A stretch of DNA of 64,000 nt from JAABVY01 sp964627935 (GTDB taxonomy: Bacteria; Zixibacteria; MSB-5A5; JAABVY01). Of the stretch, positions 24,479-34,024 are shown piece after piece. The notes under the pieces are model-generated. The model was not told where the DNA came from. It was given only the letters and a program-made list of their open reading frames with translations, and searched no databases. How positions within the stretch are numbered: the stretch's first letter is position 1; each line of letters begins with the position of its first letter. Location of the stretch: positions 1 through 64,000 of the forward strand of contig CAZVLB010000016.1 of assembly GCA_964627935.1 (NCBI GenBank). Direction: 5' to 3'. A program made the position numbers and the translations under genes.

Positions 24479-27020
24479 TAAAGCCCAGCACGCCGATTAC
24501 AAAAATCGAGGCGGCATAGGTTATGTTTTTCGAAGTCTCAAATATGGCGGACTCGTAAATCACACGAACCTCATGCTCCCCGGCCTTGACCGGGATGCCC
24601 CGGAAGGTCGTATTGGCCAGAATAACCGGGCTCTCTTCATCGTCAACATACGCTTTCCAGGCCGGATACCAGCAATCGGCCATATATAAAATACCGTCGC
24701 TGTTCAGCTTCACATCAATAATGATTTCATTCGGTTCATAGGACCTGATCTGCGCTATCTCACCGGTGGTATCCGCGTCGGGGATGGCTTCTATTCCAGG
24801 ATCATCTTCGAGCACAACCACCCGTTCGTAGTCATGATTCATCTCGCGCAGGAAATCAAGCGCCTCCTGATGATCCTGCTTGACAATAAAGTCATGGAAA
24901 ATCCTGACCCGGTCGAAGCCAAATGGGTTTTCATATAAAATCAGCCGATCGCTTCTTACTTCCTGTGTGGTCGACAACGGCCTGAGCATGCTCTGGTATT
25001 CGCCCAGGTTGATCCAGTCATTGCAGACCAGGTATTTTACGCCGGCCATACTGGCGAAGGGAATATTGAACCAGACAAGTTGACCGTTGCGCGGGTCCTG
25101 CGGATTCTCACGGTTATAGTAAATGCGATAAATATAGGAATGGTCATTGGATTTGCCCTGACGGGCCCAGTACTGATCAAAGATCTTCATCTGGTTGCCA
25201 TGGTAACCAAACATCATAGGTATGCCATGATAGGCGAAATAATTCGAGCTGCGGATAACACCGGCCATTTCGGTGTTCAAAATTCGATCGACATATGGCT
25301 TATCCACACTCTTGATCCTCTGGACCACATTATTCGGTGCAAAAAACTGATCCGGATCCTCGGTCGTAATAAACTTCAGATTCATCCGCCAGGCATCCAC
25401 CATACCCAAAACCGCCAGCACAGCCAGCACTGTTAAACCGATTCTTCTCCGGCCCACCAACTTAATTATGAAATATGCTATGGCCAGAATTATGGTCACT
25501 ATCCATAAACCTGCGACCACATCCGGAATATTCGGAAATGCCCGGTATTGCAGGAGACCCTGCGGTCCGCCGGGATTGAAAATCGACTTAAACAGGCGCA
25601 TCATTGCCTCACCGCCAACCGTGAAGACAAATGCGGCAAAAGCGTAAGCAATGGCCACTATCATGGCAAAGAGCTCAACCTTCCTGCGCCGGTCCGGGTT
25701 TTCACTGGGCAGTTTATTGCGAATGTAATCTACACCGAATGCCGCCAGCAGGCAGAATGAGAATGAGAACATAAACATGATCATCGAGGGCGCGCGCAAA
25801 TGCTTAACATTGGGAATGCCGTAATAGAATATCTTGAAAAGCGGCGTCGATGCCCCCAGCGCATAGATCAGTGTGAACAGCCCCAGCCCGAAGAAGAACC
25901 AGGTACGTTTATTGCGCACGAATATAACCGCGATCATGCCCAATAGCAGCGGCAATACACCGATATATTCGGAATTGTCCTTGAAAGCATTTTTGCCCCA
26001 GTAAGTCGGCGGCATTCTCTCACCCGTGATATATTTGGTTGCATTGGTGCCTATGAAATTTGGTATAAACTGCGATACCAGCTCACCCGCGTTCATGGAC
26101 CAGCTGGTGGCATAGGCGTAGCGGATCTCCTCTTCCTGCAAACTCTCCTGCTCGCTTTCCGCACGGGGCGAAAATTCCTTTACATACTTATATGACGGAT
26201 AAAACTGAATCGCGGAAATGAATAAGCCCAGGGCAACCGCTATCACGAAATAAAGCGCAGGCCTTATTGCGATCAGTATATTCTTGTCTTTGACAACCCG
26301 GAAAATAATCCTGAAGGCGGCATAAAAGGCCAGTCCCCACAGGCTGAAATAGGACATCTGCGGGTGAGGCGTCAAAATGATCAAACCGATCGATCCGCCC
26401 AGCAGCACAAAATCGAGAAACCTGCGATTATTCATACCCCGTTCGAGAAACAGCATGGCTAATGGCAAAAGCGCAGTGACATACATCTTCCCGTCATGGC
26501 CCGGTTGTACCATTGATGCCAGATATGGTGCGAACATATAGAATATGCCCGCTATCGAAGAAGACAGCTTGGACAACCTAAATGCCCGACAGCAAAGGTA
26601 CATTAACAGCCCTGCTAAAAATATATGGAACAGCATGGCCCATCCAAAGGCCTGCGGAATCGGCAGAATCATCTTGAATGGAAATGTCACCGGATAGAAT
26701 ATATCCGAATGGAACGCATCAACGAACGGCATACCGCAAAATATCAACGGGCTCCATTGAGGCACCTCGGCAAAGGCTGAAACATGATCCTTCCAGAACT
26801 GCCGGAAATACAAGCTGGCATTGATACCATCCGATGAATGCAGCATTTCTCCGCTGAATGCAAACTCACTGAACAGGATTACCGTCAGAAGCAGGATAAA
26901 TATAGCGTAATAAAGCACATAATATTTGCTGTCCAGCAGGTTTTGCATAAAATTCAGGTTGAATGTCGGCCGAGCCATGGGCTGGGCCTGTTTCTGTTTG
27001 ATCTTTTTCTTTTTAGCCAT
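24435..27020 (-). CDS. YfhO-family membrane protein (GT-C-like)
   Basis: 861 residues. A basic N-terminus (KKKKIKQKQ), about 12-14 membrane helices with the early SSDGINASLYFRQFWKD and GMPFVDAFHSDIFYPV segments typical of YfhO proteins, and a C-terminal soluble domain (about 650-830) before a last helix. YfhO of Gram-positives is tied to glycosylation of lipoteichoic acid; here a polyprenyl-phosphate-sugar-using transferase is a reasonable inference given the adjacent DPM1-type gene. Its start overlaps the flippase-like gene by 8 nt. Confidence 0.85.
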   Translation of the reverse strand: MAKKKKIKQKQAQPMARPTFNLNFMQNLLDSKYYVLYYAIFILLLTVILFSEFAFSGEMLHSSDGINASLYFRQFWKDHVSAFAEVPQWSPLIFCGMPFVDAFHSDIFYPVTFPFKMILPIPQAFGWAMLFHIFLAGLLMYLCCRAFRLSKLSSSIAGIFYMFAPYLASMVQPGHDGKMYVTALLPLAMLFLERGMNNRRFLDFVLLGGSIGLIILTPHPQMSYFSLWGLAFYAAFRIIFRVVKDKNILIAIRPALYFVIAVALGLFISAIQFYPSYKYVKEFSPRAESEQESLQEEEIRYAYATSWSMNAGELVSQFIPNFIGTNATKYITGERMPPTYWGKNAFKDNSEYIGVLPLLLGMIAVIFVRNKRTWFFFGLGLFTLIYALGASTPLFKIFYYGIPNVKHLRAPSMIMFMFSFSFCLLAAFGVDYIRNKLPSENPDRRRKVELFAMIVAIAYAFAAFVFTVGGEAMMRLFKSIFNPGGPQGLLQYRAFPNIPDVVAGLWIVTIILAIAYFIIKLVGRRRIGLTVLAVLAVLGMVDAWRMNLKFITTEDPDQFFAPNNVVQRIKSVDKPYVDRILNTEMAGVIRSSNYFAYHGIPMMFGYHGNQMKIFDQYWARQGKSNDHSYIYRIYYNRENPQDPRNGQLVWFNIPFASMAGVKYLVCNDWINLGEYQSMLRPLSTTQEVRSDRLILYENPFGFDRVRIFHDFIVKQDHQEALDFLREMNHDYERVVVLEDDPGIEAIPDADTTGEIAQIRSYEPNEIIIDVKLNSDGILYMADCWYPAWKAYVDDEESPVILANTTFRGIPVKAGEHEVRVIYESAIFETSKNITYAASIFVIGVLGFNVYTHRRRGKNSSE

Positions 27021-27963
27021 GTTTCTTCTTCGATCCCACCATTAAGGCAAAAATTGAAACTGTCAGTTCACCGACCATAAACCACAGGCGTGTAGCCAGC
27101 CCGACGGTATAGGCAATTGACTTTATCAGGCCGCCAATCTGTTGCAGAAGCACACCCATCGCCGCCTCGCGTACACCAATTCCTCCCGGAGCGAAAAGCG
27201 CCCAGTATCCAATCAGATATGAGGCGGTATAGATTATGCATGACTCCAGGAAAAACTTTGACGGCACGGCGCTTACAGATCTTAAAAAAAGATATAAGGC
27301 GGCGCCGAATATGGTCCAGGCGATAAAATATAAAAACAGGAGTGTAAATCCAGTCTTTTTTTCCAGCCGAAATGTCAGCGCCGGACGCTTGATCAGTTTC
27401 AGAAGCAGATTGAGCAGACGTTCCAGCCAGCCCGGAACCAGAATAATCAAAAATGATAAAAGCGACACGACCGCCAGAATTATCGTGGCCGGAAGATACT
27501 GGCCGATTCGATCCAGGGACTGGCCCAATATAAGATAATATACAAACACCAGTATTATGCCCGAAGGAGTATCAAAGAATTGTGTCAGCATAAGCGAGGT
27601 CACCGCAACATCCTCCCGCACCCCCTCTTTTTTGGCCAGGTACATAATCCCGACAAACTGCACTATTTTACCGGGCACATAGCGGCCCAGGTTTGAAAGG
27701 TAGGCTACACGAAACGCGCGCATGGGCGGGATGCTGACATCGAAGCACTTCAATACCTGCGACCAGAGATAGCTCTTGAAGAAAAGCCCGATTTGCAGAA
27801 CGATAATCGACAGAACAAACAGCCCCCAGTTTATTCTCCACTCATAATTCTTAACGACATCCCACTGACCGACTATCTGGCGAAAAATAAAATACAGCAC
27901 CAGCGCAATCAGCAGCCATTTAATAATGCTGATTAGGACTTTCTTTAAATCGCGTTCCGGCAT
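27013..27963 (-). CDS. Flippase-like (LPG synthase TM / UPF0104) membrane protein
   Basis: 316 residues, about eight membrane helices. It carries the family's RAFRVAYLSNLGRYVPGK segment and GYWALFAPGGIGVREAAM near the C-terminus, typical of AglD/MprF-like integral membrane proteins proposed to move or modify lipid-linked substrates. It is the first gene of the long minus-strand envelope operon, with a promoter whose -10 ends 9 nt before the ATG. Confidence 0.85.
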   Translation of the reverse strand: MPERDLKKVLISIIKWLLIALVLYFIFRQIVGQWDVVKNYEWRINWGLFVLSIIVLQIGLFFKSYLWSQVLKCFDVSIPPMRAFRVAYLSNLGRYVPGKIVQFVGIMYLAKKEGVREDVAVTSLMLTQFFDTPSGIILVFVYYLILGQSLDRIGQYLPATIILAVVSLLSFLIILVPGWLERLLNLLLKLIKRPALTFRLEKKTGFTLLFLYFIAWTIFGAALYLFLRSVSAVPSKFFLESCIIYTASYLIGYWALFAPGGIGVREAAMGVLLQQIGGLIKSIAYTVGLATRLWFMVGELTVSIFALMVGSKKKHG

Positions 27964-27972
27964 CTTCTGCAG

Positions 27973-28001
27973 ATGATATTGAAATCAAACAATTTAGTCA
28001 A
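27973..28001 (-). promoter_or_regulatory. Promoter of the envelope/glycosyltransferase operon (near-leaderless)
   Basis: Minus-strand TTGACT (27996-28001) and TATCAT (27973-27978), 17-nt spacer. Only 9 nt separate the -10 box from the ATG of the flippase-like gene, so the transcript would have a leader of 2-3 nt and no Shine-Dalgarno sequence. Confidence 0.55.
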
Positions 28002-28074
28002 GATCAAGCTGATCGCACATTTCATATATGATACCATCACTCAATCGGCTCGACGGAAAAAATCACTTTAAACC

Positions 28075-28103
28075 TTGACATCGCCCTGTTTGACATATAT
28101 AAT
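28075..28103 (+). promoter_or_regulatory. Promoter of the pyrRBC operon
   Basis: TTGACA (28075-28080) and TATAAT (28098-28103), both perfect, spacer 17 nt. It starts a leader of about 120 nt before pyrR. Confidence 0.85.
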
Positions 28104-28109
28104 CATCGG

Positions 28110-28221
28110 GATTTTGACCTTTTAAACCCGGCCCTGCGAGACCGGAAAAGGAAATCATGCAGAACACATTCGATTTACATATACGATCATGCCCTTCCAG
28201 CCGGTGGAAGGGTATTTTTTT
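28110..28221 (+). promoter_or_regulatory. pyr leader with transcription attenuator
   Basis: The leader ends in a classic intrinsic terminator (28192-28221): CCCTTCCA/TGGAAGGG with loop GCCGG, then TATTTTTTT, only 12 nt before the pyrR start. Upstream, CCGG/CCGG encloses CCCTGCGAGA (around 28132-28145), roughly like the PyrR-binding loop, though not a clean match. By analogy with Bacillus pyr, UMP-bound PyrR would favour the terminator; no matching anti-terminator was fully worked out. Confidence 0.7.
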
Positions 28222-28233
28222 ATGGAGGTGAAT

Positions 28234-28827
28234 TTGCCGCAAAACAAACCACTAAAAGTACTTAGCGAAACGCAGATTCGACGGGCCCTGACCCGGATCG
28301 GGCATGAGGTTCTGGAAAGAAACAATGAGGGCAGGAATCTGGCGCTGATCGGGATCATGGCCCGGGGGGATATACTCGCCGACCGCCTGGCAGCCATTAT
28401 CGAAAAAAACGAAGGAATCAAAATCCCGGTCGGCTATATGGATATCAACTTTTATCGCGATGATATCTTCACGCGCCTTGATCAGCCGGAAATACGCAGG
28501 ACTGAAATTCTTATCGACCTGACCGACAAGATCGTGGTGCTGGTTGATGATGTGCTCTTCACCGGAAGAACAGTACGCGCAGCTTTAAATCAGCTTTCAG
28601 ATTTCGGACGGCCGCGCGCGATTCAACTGGCCGTGCTGGTTGACCGGGGTCATCGTGAACTCCCCATCAAGCCGGATTATGTGGGCAAGAACATACCGAC
28701 AGGCCGCAATGATGATGTGCTGGTAAAACTGAAGGAGACAGACGATGAGGATTCGGTCAGCCTGATATCGGTTGCAGAGAAAAAGAAGAAAAAAACTGTC
28801 AAAAAATCAAAAAAGAAGGAGGCCTAG
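28234..28827 (+). CDS. pyrR: Bifunctional pyr operon regulator / uracil phosphoribosyltransferase PyrR
   Basis: 197 residues from the TTG at 28234, preferred because GGAGGTGA lies directly before it; the in-frame ATG at 28222 overlaps that ribosome-binding site and one at 28189 lies inside the terminator hairpin. The PRPP loop VVLVDDVLFTGRTVRAAL and the dimer/RNA-face segments (MARGDILADRLA, YMDINFYRDD) match PyrR. It is longer than the usual 180 residues because of a Lys-rich tail. First gene of pyrRBC; pyrB starts 3 nt after it. Confidence 0.95.
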   Translation: MPQNKPLKVLSETQIRRALTRIGHEVLERNNEGRNLALIGIMARGDILADRLAAIIEKNEGIKIPVGYMDINFYRDDIFTRLDQPEIRRTEILIDLTDKIVVLVDDVLFTGRTVRAALNQLSDFGRPRAIQLAVLVDRGHRELPIKPDYVGKNIPTGRNDDVLVKLKETDDEDSVSLISVAEKKKKKTVKKSKKKEA

Positions 28828-28830
28828 CAT

Positions 28831-29757
28831 ATGGCATTGAAGATAAAGCATTTGCTTGGCCTCGAAGGTGTCTCTAAAAATGATCTTGAGGCAATACTCG
28901 ATACTACCCGATCATTTCGTGAAGTCATCGAACGGCCGGTCAAAAAAGTCCCGCCCCTGCGCGGTGTGACTGTAGTCAACCTTTTCTATGAGCCGTCCAC
29001 GCGCACCAAGCTTTCATTCGAGCTGGCCGAAAAAAGGCTTTCGGCTGATACACTTAATTTTTCCAAATCGGGATCATCAGTGTCCAAGGGTGAAAGCCTG
29101 AAAGATACGGTGCGAAATATAGAGGCCCTGAAAATCGACATGATCGTCATTCGCCATTCATCCGTAGGCGCACCGCATTTTCTGACCCAGTTTTGCTCAT
29201 CGACAGTGATCAATGCCGGCGATGGCGCGCATGAGCATCCCACCCAGGCGCTTTTGGATATGTTTTCGATAAGGGAAAAATATGGCAAGCTCAAGGGTCT
29301 GTGCGTGGTAATAGTCGGTGACATCCTGCATTCACGAGTGGCCCGCTCGAATATCTGGGGCCTGAAGACCCTGGGCGCATCGGTGGCAATCTGCGGACCG
29401 ACCACTTTATTGCCGCAGGAGGCGGAAAAAATGGGTGTCGATGTATATCATGATTTGGATAAGGCTCTTGATGGCGCGGATGTGGTCAATGTCTTAAGGT
29501 TACAGCGCGAAAGACAGCATGCCGGGCTCCTTCCCTCCCTGCGGGAATACACGTCATTGTTCGGGATCACACGCGACCGGTTGAAGCTGCTCAACAAGAA
29601 CTACACGATCATGCATCCCGGACCGATTAATCGCGGTGTGGAAATCTCCTCCGAGGTTGCCGACGGGGAATCATCGATAATACTGGATCAGGTTACCAAT
29701 GGTGTAGCGGTTCGTATGGCTGTGCTATACCTGTTGCGCGGAGGGGAGGAAAGTTAA
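28831..29757 (+). CDS. pyrB: Aspartate carbamoyltransferase catalytic chain
   Basis: 308 residues, full length. Carbamoyl-phosphate site FYEPSTRTKLSFE, the SxxK-type SVSKGESLKDT, HPTQALLDMF and the C-terminal aspartate-binding MHPGPINRGVE are intact. It makes carbamoyl-aspartate in UMP synthesis. No pyrI regulatory chain is adjacent; pyrC follows by 1 nt, as in the PyrR-regulated type. Confidence 0.97.
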   Translation: MALKIKHLLGLEGVSKNDLEAILDTTRSFREVIERPVKKVPPLRGVTVVNLFYEPSTRTKLSFELAEKRLSADTLNFSKSGSSVSKGESLKDTVRNIEALKIDMIVIRHSSVGAPHFLTQFCSSTVINAGDGAHEHPTQALLDMFSIREKYGKLKGLCVVIVGDILHSRVARSNIWGLKTLGASVAICGPTTLLPQEAEKMGVDVYHDLDKALDGADVVNVLRLQRERQHAGLLPSLREYTSLFGITRDRLKLLNKNYTIMHPGPINRGVEISSEVADGESSIILDQVTNGVAVRMAVLYLLRGGEES

Positions 29758-29758
29758 G

Positions 29759-31060
29759 ATGGCAGATATTAAAGTTATAGCCGGCGGACATCTTGTCGAT
29801 CCGGCTGCAAAGATCGATAAAAATGCTGACATATACATCGAATACGGCAAGATCAAGAAAGTCGAGACCTCCAAACTCCTGACCGCAAAACAGATCAAGG
29901 ATTACGGCGAGGAGGCTGTCGACGCTTCCGGGCTGATTGTCTCCCCCGGCCTGATCGATATCCATGTACACCTGCGCGAACCGGGCATGGAGGGCGTGGA
30001 GACAATTCAATCCGGTGCCATGGCCGGCGCCGCGGGAGGATTTACCTCGCTGGCATGTATGCCCAACACATCCCCGGCAATCGACAACCAGGAGACGATT
30101 AAATTCATCCTGCATCAGGCCGAATCAGCGGCGGTCAAAATCTACCCCGTGGCTGCGATTACCAAGCATCGCGAGGGCAAGGAACTGGCCGAAATCGGTG
30201 AGCTGGTCAACGCCGGAGCGGTGGCATTATCTGATGATGGTTCGCCGGTCGGTTCGGCGGAGATGATGCGCAAGGCCTTTGACTATGCCCGGATGTTCAA
30301 TATTCCAATTATCGAACACCCTGAGGACATGTCTCTGACCGGCGAAGGAGTGATGAACGAGGGCTATACATCCACCAGGCTGGGGATGAAAGGTATTCCG
30401 GCCGTCTCGGAAGAGGTTGCGGTGGCACGCGATATTCTGCTGGCACAGTATACCTCGGGGCGGATTCATTTCGCGCATGTATCAACCGCCGGTGCGGTGG
30501 AACTGATCAGGCAGGCCAAGAGATTCAATGTCAATGTTACCGCCGAGGTCACTCCTCATCATTTTTCACTGCATGAGGAAATGATCGCCGAGGAATTCAA
30601 CACCAACCTGAAAATGTCTCCCCCGCTCAGGTCACAGGATGATCTGCGCGCATTGATCAAGGGCCTGGTCGATGGCACAATTGACTGCATCGCCTCCGAT
30701 CATGCTCCTCATTCACACGAATCCAAGGATGTCGAGTTTGATCTTGCTCCCAATGGTATCATCGGGCTGGAAACAGCCTTAGCGGTGGCAATTACATACC
30801 TGATCAGGAAAAAGCACCTGACATGGAAAAAGCTGATCCGGGCCATGTCCACCCGTCCGGCGGAGATTATTTCGATCAAGGCCGGCACAATTAAGCGCGG
30901 CTATCCGGCCGATATCACGATTATCGATCCGGATAAGAAATGGGTGGTCAAACCGGAAAGTTTCAAATCCAAATCGCGAAATTCTCCCTATATCGGAATG
31001 ACATTGACCGGCAAAGCCGTTTATACGATTGTTGATGGTCAGGTGGTTTATCAGGACTAA
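29759..31060 (+). CDS. pyrC: Dihydroorotase
   Basis: 433 residues, type I amidohydrolase. Metal ligands are visible in DIHVHLREPG (HxH), the region around GSPVGSAEMM, IIEHPED, HFAHVS and ASDHAPH. It cyclises carbamoyl-aspartate. ATG is 1 nt after the pyrB stop with a GGAGGGGAGG ribosome-binding site. Ends at a bidirectional terminator. Confidence 0.96.
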   Translation: MADIKVIAGGHLVDPAAKIDKNADIYIEYGKIKKVETSKLLTAKQIKDYGEEAVDASGLIVSPGLIDIHVHLREPGMEGVETIQSGAMAGAAGGFTSLACMPNTSPAIDNQETIKFILHQAESAAVKIYPVAAITKHREGKELAEIGELVNAGAVALSDDGSPVGSAEMMRKAFDYARMFNIPIIEHPEDMSLTGEGVMNEGYTSTRLGMKGIPAVSEEVAVARDILLAQYTSGRIHFAHVSTAGAVELIRQAKRFNVNVTAEVTPHHFSLHEEMIAEEFNTNLKMSPPLRSQDDLRALIKGLVDGTIDCIASDHAPHSHESKDVEFDLAPNGIIGLETALAVAITYLIRKKHLTWKKLIRAMSTRPAEIISIKAGTIKRGYPADITIIDPDKKWVVKPESFKSKSRNSPYIGMTLTGKAVYTIVDGQVVYQD

Positions 31061-31065
31061 AAGAA

Positions 31066-31104
31066 AATCTCCGGCTCATAAATGGGCCGGAGATTAATTT
31101 TATT
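31066..31104. terminator. Bidirectional terminator between pyrC and the GT2 gene
   Basis: Inverted repeat AATCTCCGGC/GCCGGAGATT (31066-31095) with AATTTTATTT on the plus side and TTTTCTTTT on the minus side. It serves both convergent transcripts. Confidence 0.88.
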
Positions 31105-31106
31105 TG

Positions 31107-32210
31107 TCAGCTTTGGCCGCCGCCCTGTTGATTGGGGCCTTTCTGAGGTCCTCCGCTCCCGCCTTTTCCTGGCGGGCCGCCTTTGCCCTTTTGCTTCTGA
31201 TAATGAGTTGCATCGGCGCGATTCTGACGTGACTCTATTTTACGGACACGTTTGCGGATATCATTTAAGGCATCCATCTTATCTATAATGCGGCGGTTTT
31301 CATGGCGCATCTGCGATATTTCATCCTGAAAATATATCATCGCCTCGGCCAGAAAACCGAGCATGAACAGCATCACACCCATCGACTCCAGGAGCATGAC
31401 AAGATATAAGAGCGGCCGATAGCCTTCATGCATGATATAACGCATATACAGCGCCAGACCGCCAACCAAAAGGCCCAGGAGACACAAAATGAATCCTATA
31501 CCACCGAAAAAGAGAAGTGGCTTGCGCATAAATGAAAGCTGAAATTTTACCGAAAACAGGTCGGAGAAACCGGCCGGGATTCTCCAGAATCCGAATTTTG
31601 ATTTGCCCTGTGTGCGCGGATAAAGCTTGACCTTGACCTCGCCGATTTTATAGCCTTTCTGGGCGGCCAGAACCACCAGGTAGCGATGCCAGCCCTCGCG
31701 CAGAAACGGCATATCATCGATTACCTCGCGGCGAAATGCCTTGACCGAGTTAAGGTCATGCACCTTGAGTTTGAAAATCATGCGTGACAGAAGATTATAG
31801 AAAAACGAGGCGACCCTCTTCAGGCCGTAATTGCCCTGTTTCCATCCGCAGACAACATCATAGCCATCTTCAATCTTGGCCACCAGCTTGGGAATTTCTT
31901 CCGGCATATATTGAAGATCGGCGGGCCAGAGCAAAAAGATTTTGCCCCGTGCCATACCGAAGCCGGTCTGCAATGCGGCGGTCATACCGCGGTTTGATTT
32001 GTGGCTGACAACCCTGAGCCAGCGTTTTCCACGGGCGGCATCCAGAGCTTCCTGCAAGGTATTATCTGTGGAACCGTCATTGACGATTATAACTTCTCCG
32101 CGCAGACGGCTCTTCTTGAACATTTCAGAGAATTTTTCGACCAGTATGGGGATATTGCCCTGTTCGTTATAGGCGGGTACCACCACTGATATCCGGGAGG
32201 CTTTTCGCAA
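31107..32210 (-). CDS. GT2 polyprenyl-phosphate glycosyltransferase with membrane helices and Gly/Pro-rich tail
   Basis: 367 residues from the TTG at 32210 (AGGAG 8 nt upstream); a TTG at 32264 in the same frame would add 18 residues. The GT2 domain has VVVPAYNEQGN, IVNDGSTDNT, LWPADLQYMP and KAFRREVIDDMPF. Two membrane helices (about 245-305) follow, then a coiled coil of about 40 residues and a low-complexity Gly/Pro/Lys/Gln tail. This is the Arn/GtrB-like layout of bactoprenol-phosphate sugar synthases; the tail is unusual. It has its own promoter. Confidence 0.85.
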   Translation of the reverse strand: MRKASRISVVVPAYNEQGNIPILVEKFSEMFKKSRLRGEVIIVNDGSTDNTLQEALDAARGKRWLRVVSHKSNRGMTAALQTGFGMARGKIFLLWPADLQYMPEEIPKLVAKIEDGYDVVCGWKQGNYGLKRVASFFYNLLSRMIFKLKVHDLNSVKAFRREVIDDMPFLREGWHRYLVVLAAQKGYKIGEVKVKLYPRTQGKSKFGFWRIPAGFSDLFSVKFQLSFMRKPLLFFGGIGFILCLLGLLVGGLALYMRYIMHEGYRPLLYLVMLLESMGVMLFMLGFLAEAMIYFQDEISQMRHENRRIIDKMDALNDIRKRVRKIESRQNRADATHYQKQKGKGGPPGKGGSGGPQKGPNQQGGGQS

Positions 32211-32325
32211 ATTCCTAGCTCCTGTTCTGAATTCGTGCAAGTTCCGATCTAATCTTTCCGGCAAAATGCCTTAATCGTTAGTATACTCAATTCTCATACA
32301 AAAACTGTATCGATAAGATTGCCTT

Positions 32326-32354
32326 AAAATACTTAATTGCGGATCAATGTCAAG
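32326..32354 (-). promoter_or_regulatory. Promoter of the GT2 gene
   Basis: Minus-strand TTGACA (32349-32354) and TATTTT (32326-32331), spacer 17 nt, between the ATPase stop and the glycosyltransferase start. Confidence 0.6.
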
Positions 32355-32379
32355 CACCGGCAGGTTAGTGTATTGATAA

Positions 32380-34017
32380 TTATTCTCCGGTGAGATCAGG
32401 ATGATGTAATAGAAATTCAAGTAAATCAATACCTTTCACTCGAAACACATCTGCCAGACCCATCTCAGCGGCAGCCCGAATTATCGCCGGAACTCTGGCC
32501 GAGGCCTCCGTAAAGTAGCCGGGATTTCCATAAAGATCGGATTTTTCAAAGACTGTCAGGCCGCCTTTTTGCAAGAATCCGATTTCATCACAAACCGCGA
32601 ACAAAAAATCGCTGTCATGCGAAATCACACAGACTGCATGGCCATTTTTTCTGAGGTCCTCGATAATCGCTTTAACTCTTTGCCTGCCATAAAAATCCAA
32701 CTCCTCCACCGGTTCATCCAGAATGACGACTTTCTTCCCGGTGGCAAGCGCCCCCGCTATTGCGGCCAGGCGTTGCTCGCCTGCGGACAGCTCAAATGGT
32801 TCGCGGTTCATGAACAACTCAAAATCAAGGCCCGCCATGATCATATTTCGCTTTACAGCGTTATCAATCTCGGATTCTGAATATCCCATATTTCGCGGGC
32901 CGAAGGCGATATCTTCATAGACAGTCCCGGCAAACAGGCCCCGTTCGGGCGATTGAAAAATGTAGATAACAGATCGCAATAGATCCTTACTGTGGACCGG
33001 ATTGCTATTAAATATGATTTTCCCCGAATCTGGTTTTACCAGGCCGGCCAGGATCAATGCCAGGGTCGATTTTCCGCAACCATTGGGACCGGCGATTCCG
33101 CTCACATGACCCTCATATAGTTCCAGGTTCAGATTACTGATCAAATCTCCCCTGGAATCGCCTTTCCATGAAAAATTTAAATTACGCACCGAAACAAATG
33201 CTTTTGATGATCTCTCTTTCTCATCAGATTGATTCCCCGTTTGTGGGTTTTCAAGTATTTGCCTGTCAACTGATTTTAGCAGTGGCTTTACGGGCGGCGC
33301 AATCCCAACCGAAATCAGCTTTTTGGGGCTATTGATGAATGTCGCGGGATCTCCTTCAAATTCGATTTTGCCATTTTTCATCAGAATCAGCCGGTCCATT
33401 GTCAGCGTGTCCGCAAAATCCTGAGTGGCCATTACAACCATGATATTTCTTTCTTCGATCATCTTTTGCAAATGTTTGCTGAAGAAATTTCGGCTTTCAA
33501 GATCGAGATGTGAAAACGGCTCATCCAGAAGCAGTATATTCGGCTCCAGTACCAGCACTGATAACAATGAGATCATTTGCTTCTCGCCACCGGACAATTT
33601 GGATATCTGTTTGTGCCTGAGCCATTCTATGCCGGCATCTTTCAGGGCCTTATCAACCCTTGCTTTTATGATATCCTTGTCGTATGAATGATTTTCCAGC
33701 CCCACGGCAATCTCACGCTCTGCAGTCACAGAAAAAAGCTGATTATCCGGGTTCTGGAAAACAATGCCGATTTTGCGCCCCATGCCTGTTTTGAAAGCCT
33801 GGTCAGGTGTAGTTAAACCATCAACAACGATCTTGCCCTTCTCAGGCAATAAAAGCCCGGCAATCAGCTTGAGAAGTGTCGATTTGCCGCAGCCATTGGC
33901 GCCCATCAGGGCCACCCGCTGGCCATTTTGGATTTCAAGCGAAACGCCCTCAATCACTTTTTGAGATTCACCGCCCGATTTCAGATAGCTGAAATGCAAG
34001 TTCTCTACAGATATCAT
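32380..34017 (-). CDS. Tandem ECF-type ABC ATPase (fused EcfA-like)
   Basis: 545 residues, two complete ABC ATPase domains. First: Walker A GANGCGKST, Q-loop FQNPDNQLF, signature LSGGEKQ, Walker B ILLLDEP. Second (from about 275): GPNGCGKST, FQSPERGLFAGTV, signature LSAGEQR, VVILDEP. The FQNPDNQLF type of Q-loop is characteristic of energy-coupling-factor (cobalt/vitamin) transporters. No EcfT or S component is nearby, so the partner must be elsewhere. The -10 box lies 7 nt before the ATG. Confidence 0.92.
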   Translation of the reverse strand: MISVENLHFSYLKSGGESQKVIEGVSLEIQNGQRVALMGANGCGKSTLLKLIAGLLLPEKGKIVVDGLTTPDQAFKTGMGRKIGIVFQNPDNQLFSVTAEREIAVGLENHSYDKDIIKARVDKALKDAGIEWLRHKQISKLSGGEKQMISLLSVLVLEPNILLLDEPFSHLDLESRNFFSKHLQKMIEERNIMVVMATQDFADTLTMDRLILMKNGKIEFEGDPATFINSPKKLISVGIAPPVKPLLKSVDRQILENPQTGNQSDEKERSSKAFVSVRNLNFSWKGDSRGDLISNLNLELYEGHVSGIAGPNGCGKSTLALILAGLVKPDSGKIIFNSNPVHSKDLLRSVIYIFQSPERGLFAGTVYEDIAFGPRNMGYSESEIDNAVKRNMIMAGLDFELFMNREPFELSAGEQRLAAIAGALATGKKVVILDEPVEELDFYGRQRVKAIIEDLRKNGHAVCVISHDSDFLFAVCDEIGFLQKGGLTVFEKSDLYGNPGYFTEASARVPAIIRAAAEMGLADVFRVKGIDLLEFLLHHPDLTGE

Positions 34018-34024
34018 GTGACCA

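Noticed and set aside
31107..32264. Upstream TTG at 32264 as start of the GT2 enzyme
   Set aside because: The TTG at 32210 has AGGAG at a better distance and fits the usual N-terminus of the family; the longer form remains possible.
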